This document shows positions 62,281 to 64,000 of a stretch of DNA of 64,000 nt, in pieces. This DNA comes from Motacilla alba alba (Eukaryota; Chordata; Aves; Passeriformes; Motacillidae): NCBI RefSeq assembly GCF_015832195.1, contig NC_052046.1:34004911-34068910 (forward strand), read 5' to 3'. The notes beneath the pieces are model-generated. The model saw only the letters and a program-made list of their open reading frames with translations, had not been told where the DNA came from and ran no database searches. The position numbers were made by a program, and so were the translations under genes. Position 1 is the stretch's first letter. Each line of letters opens with the position of its first letter.

Positions 62281-64000
62281 TAGCTGACTGACAGAAGTAC
62301 TTCTTCCAAACAAGAAAGTCTATTAGACACTACTTATTCACTATAAAGAATAGCTTAGAAAAGTACCAGCCTCCCCAACAGCACATGATACAGTTCAGTC
62401 TTTAAAAAAAAACCCAAAAAACAGCAGACCAAAAGCAAAAAACTAAAAAACTTTCCCATAAAAGTCAGGGAAAAAACTCACATCAACATCGTTCAGAACA
62501 GGAAAAAGATCAATAGTCTATAAAATGTGTGTATGTGCTCTGTTTATGGAAAACTAAGCAATATAAAACATATGGCAACACCACATGGAAAGAAATATTT
62601 TAAAAATATTTGCTATAGGAATAAGCCTGTCAAGAGAAGAGTTAGTGATGGAGGTCTTTAAACAATGTTAAATGTTTCAATCCAGACTTGACCTTGTTTT
62701 GTACCTTCATCTCTTACTGATCGGAATTATTTATTTAATTCCATTTTATTTTGTTTCCTGGTAACTCTCCAGACTTCCTGGAATCCTCTAAAACTTCATA
62801 CTCAATCAGAAAATATAGTATTTCCAAATAAAACCCCTTATTCATTAAATTGCCTATTATGAATTTTCCTGTTAACAGATTCTCACAGACTCCTGGAGGA
62901 GGTCTGGCAATAGCACATCATAAAAAATCAGCAAAGTCTCCTGTAATATTCAACTCGTTTTCTTACAAACTTGCAGACTTGCTAAATACCTACAAAAGAT
63001 ATGAAAGACTTTGTGGCATGCCCCAAAGAGTAATGAATGTACAGTATGGGACATGGATGAAACTAGTAGGCTAAACTTCTGTAAGTCAAGACTTTTATTA
63101 ACAGAAACTGCTCTTGGAACTGAAATTATTTCCATCCAGGCTAATTGTTACCTGACTATGACAACCTATAAAAAACTGGGAGGTGAAATTCTCCTTGAGG
63201 ATGACTCCAAAACATCTCAGTATGGGCAATCCCTGAATCTCCAGCGATATCTTCCAACAGTATCTCAATCTCCATAAATTCCATCAAGACTTGCTTTAAC
63301 AGTGCTGGCTGCCACCACTGGTTCCCAGTGCTGTTTGAAGGGATTCCTGACCTCTGATCACATGGGAGAAAACACAGCTTCTAAGAACACACATCTGGAA
63401 GCACTGTAATAAACAGCATATGTTCACACTGATCCTTCTCTGCTGTTTCACCTGCACATTGTCAGTAGGCAAAGTGCCACCTTTACCGTACAGACTGAAA
63501 CAGAAAATGGCCCAGCTTCTGCTGTCACAACATTTATTTCAGTGCTTCAAGTCACACCTTCATGTCTTCTCATGTTTGCCTCACTGAAATTAAAACACAG
63601 GGTAACCTGCATGTACTACAGCTTGTAATTGCATTGCATGTTTGATGGTGAAACAAGCTGAGATGTTCTTTCCTCCATCTGTCCTTGGCTGCTTGCTTGT
63701 ACTTTTACACAAGCAGGAAATTGCATCATAATAACATCAATAACTTAAAAAAAAAAAAAAAAGAGCTGAGCATTACTGTTTAGAGGACAGCTCCAATATT
63801 TTGATGAAAAAATTGCCTTCAGATTCATTGCTGTAAAAGAAACAGGGGTTTCCTCTGGGATGAAGAACTTTGAGAACTGCTGAGGAAAAGTGCCATGAAA
63901 ACCTAGAAGAAAATGTATGTAGGGAAAATCTGCTTATTGTGTCCCAGCATACTTTGTAAGATTTCTGTTGCTTAAAGGCTGTTTGATGAAAAGCAATATA

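Larger units (their letters stand above)
59044..64000. other. Distal upstream flank, no gene recognised
   Basis: This is AT-rich sequence with one TAAT-rich block (59,385-59,720), a strong hairpin (62,249-62,280), a short A/C-rich tract (62,400-62,450) and an A-run near 63,749. Open frames reach at most about 88 codons and show no recognisable domains. Confidence 0.6.

Noticed and set aside
1..64000. CRISPR arrays, tRNA or rRNA genes, endogenous retroviral genes
   Set aside because: No regularly spaced repeats, cloverleaf genes, ribosomal segments or retroviral coding domains were seen by eye; the only clear mobile element is the CR1 copy.

Overview
The window looks like vertebrate, almost certainly avian, nuclear DNA. 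It has long AT-rich non-coding stretches, a single recognisable protein-coding exon with clean splice signals, CpG-rich promoter-type islands, and a 5'-truncated CR1 retrotransposon of the kind typical of bird genomes. There is no bacterial or viral coding organisation. The one identifiable gene is ZNF608, on the minus strand. The human 5q23 region that holds ZNF608 corresponds largely to the bird Z chromosome, so Z linkage is plausible, but this is synteny-based inference and is not visible in the sequence.

Layout, in the direction of ZNF608 transcription (high to low coordinates). 37,060-64,000 is upstream flank or gene desert. It holds low-complexity A/C-rich tracts, one CR1 copy (about 46,530-47,213), a short direct duplication, several perfect hairpins, two homeodomain-site-rich blocks that look like candidate conserved enhancers (about 44,080-44,400 and 59,385-59,720), and a plus-strand exon-like segment with a 26-codon ORF (58,787-59,043). 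32,200-37,060 is the promoter domain, with three separate CpG-rich islands. Two of these carry nearly identical inverted CCAAT pairs, and the third carries a CACGTG E-box plus CCAAT and GC boxes. 29,849-32,200 is probably intron 1 with its leader. The first coding exon is 28,802-29,848: 162 nt of 5'UTR followed by 295 codons in phase 0. Everything from 28,801 down to 1 is the start of a large intron; the next coding exon was not found and should lie beyond the window.

The regulatory picture is concentrated at the 5' end of ZNF608: several possible alternative promoters, two upstream ORFs in the leader (one overlapping the true start codon out of frame), and a large first coding exon. The organisation of that exon parallels the exon of the paralogue ZNF609 that makes the translated circular RNA circ-ZNF609. 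Nothing resembles a wholly new gene system. The best leads are this translational and circular-RNA architecture, the twin CCAAT modules, the plus-strand exon candidate near 59 kb, and several perfect nested inverted repeats.
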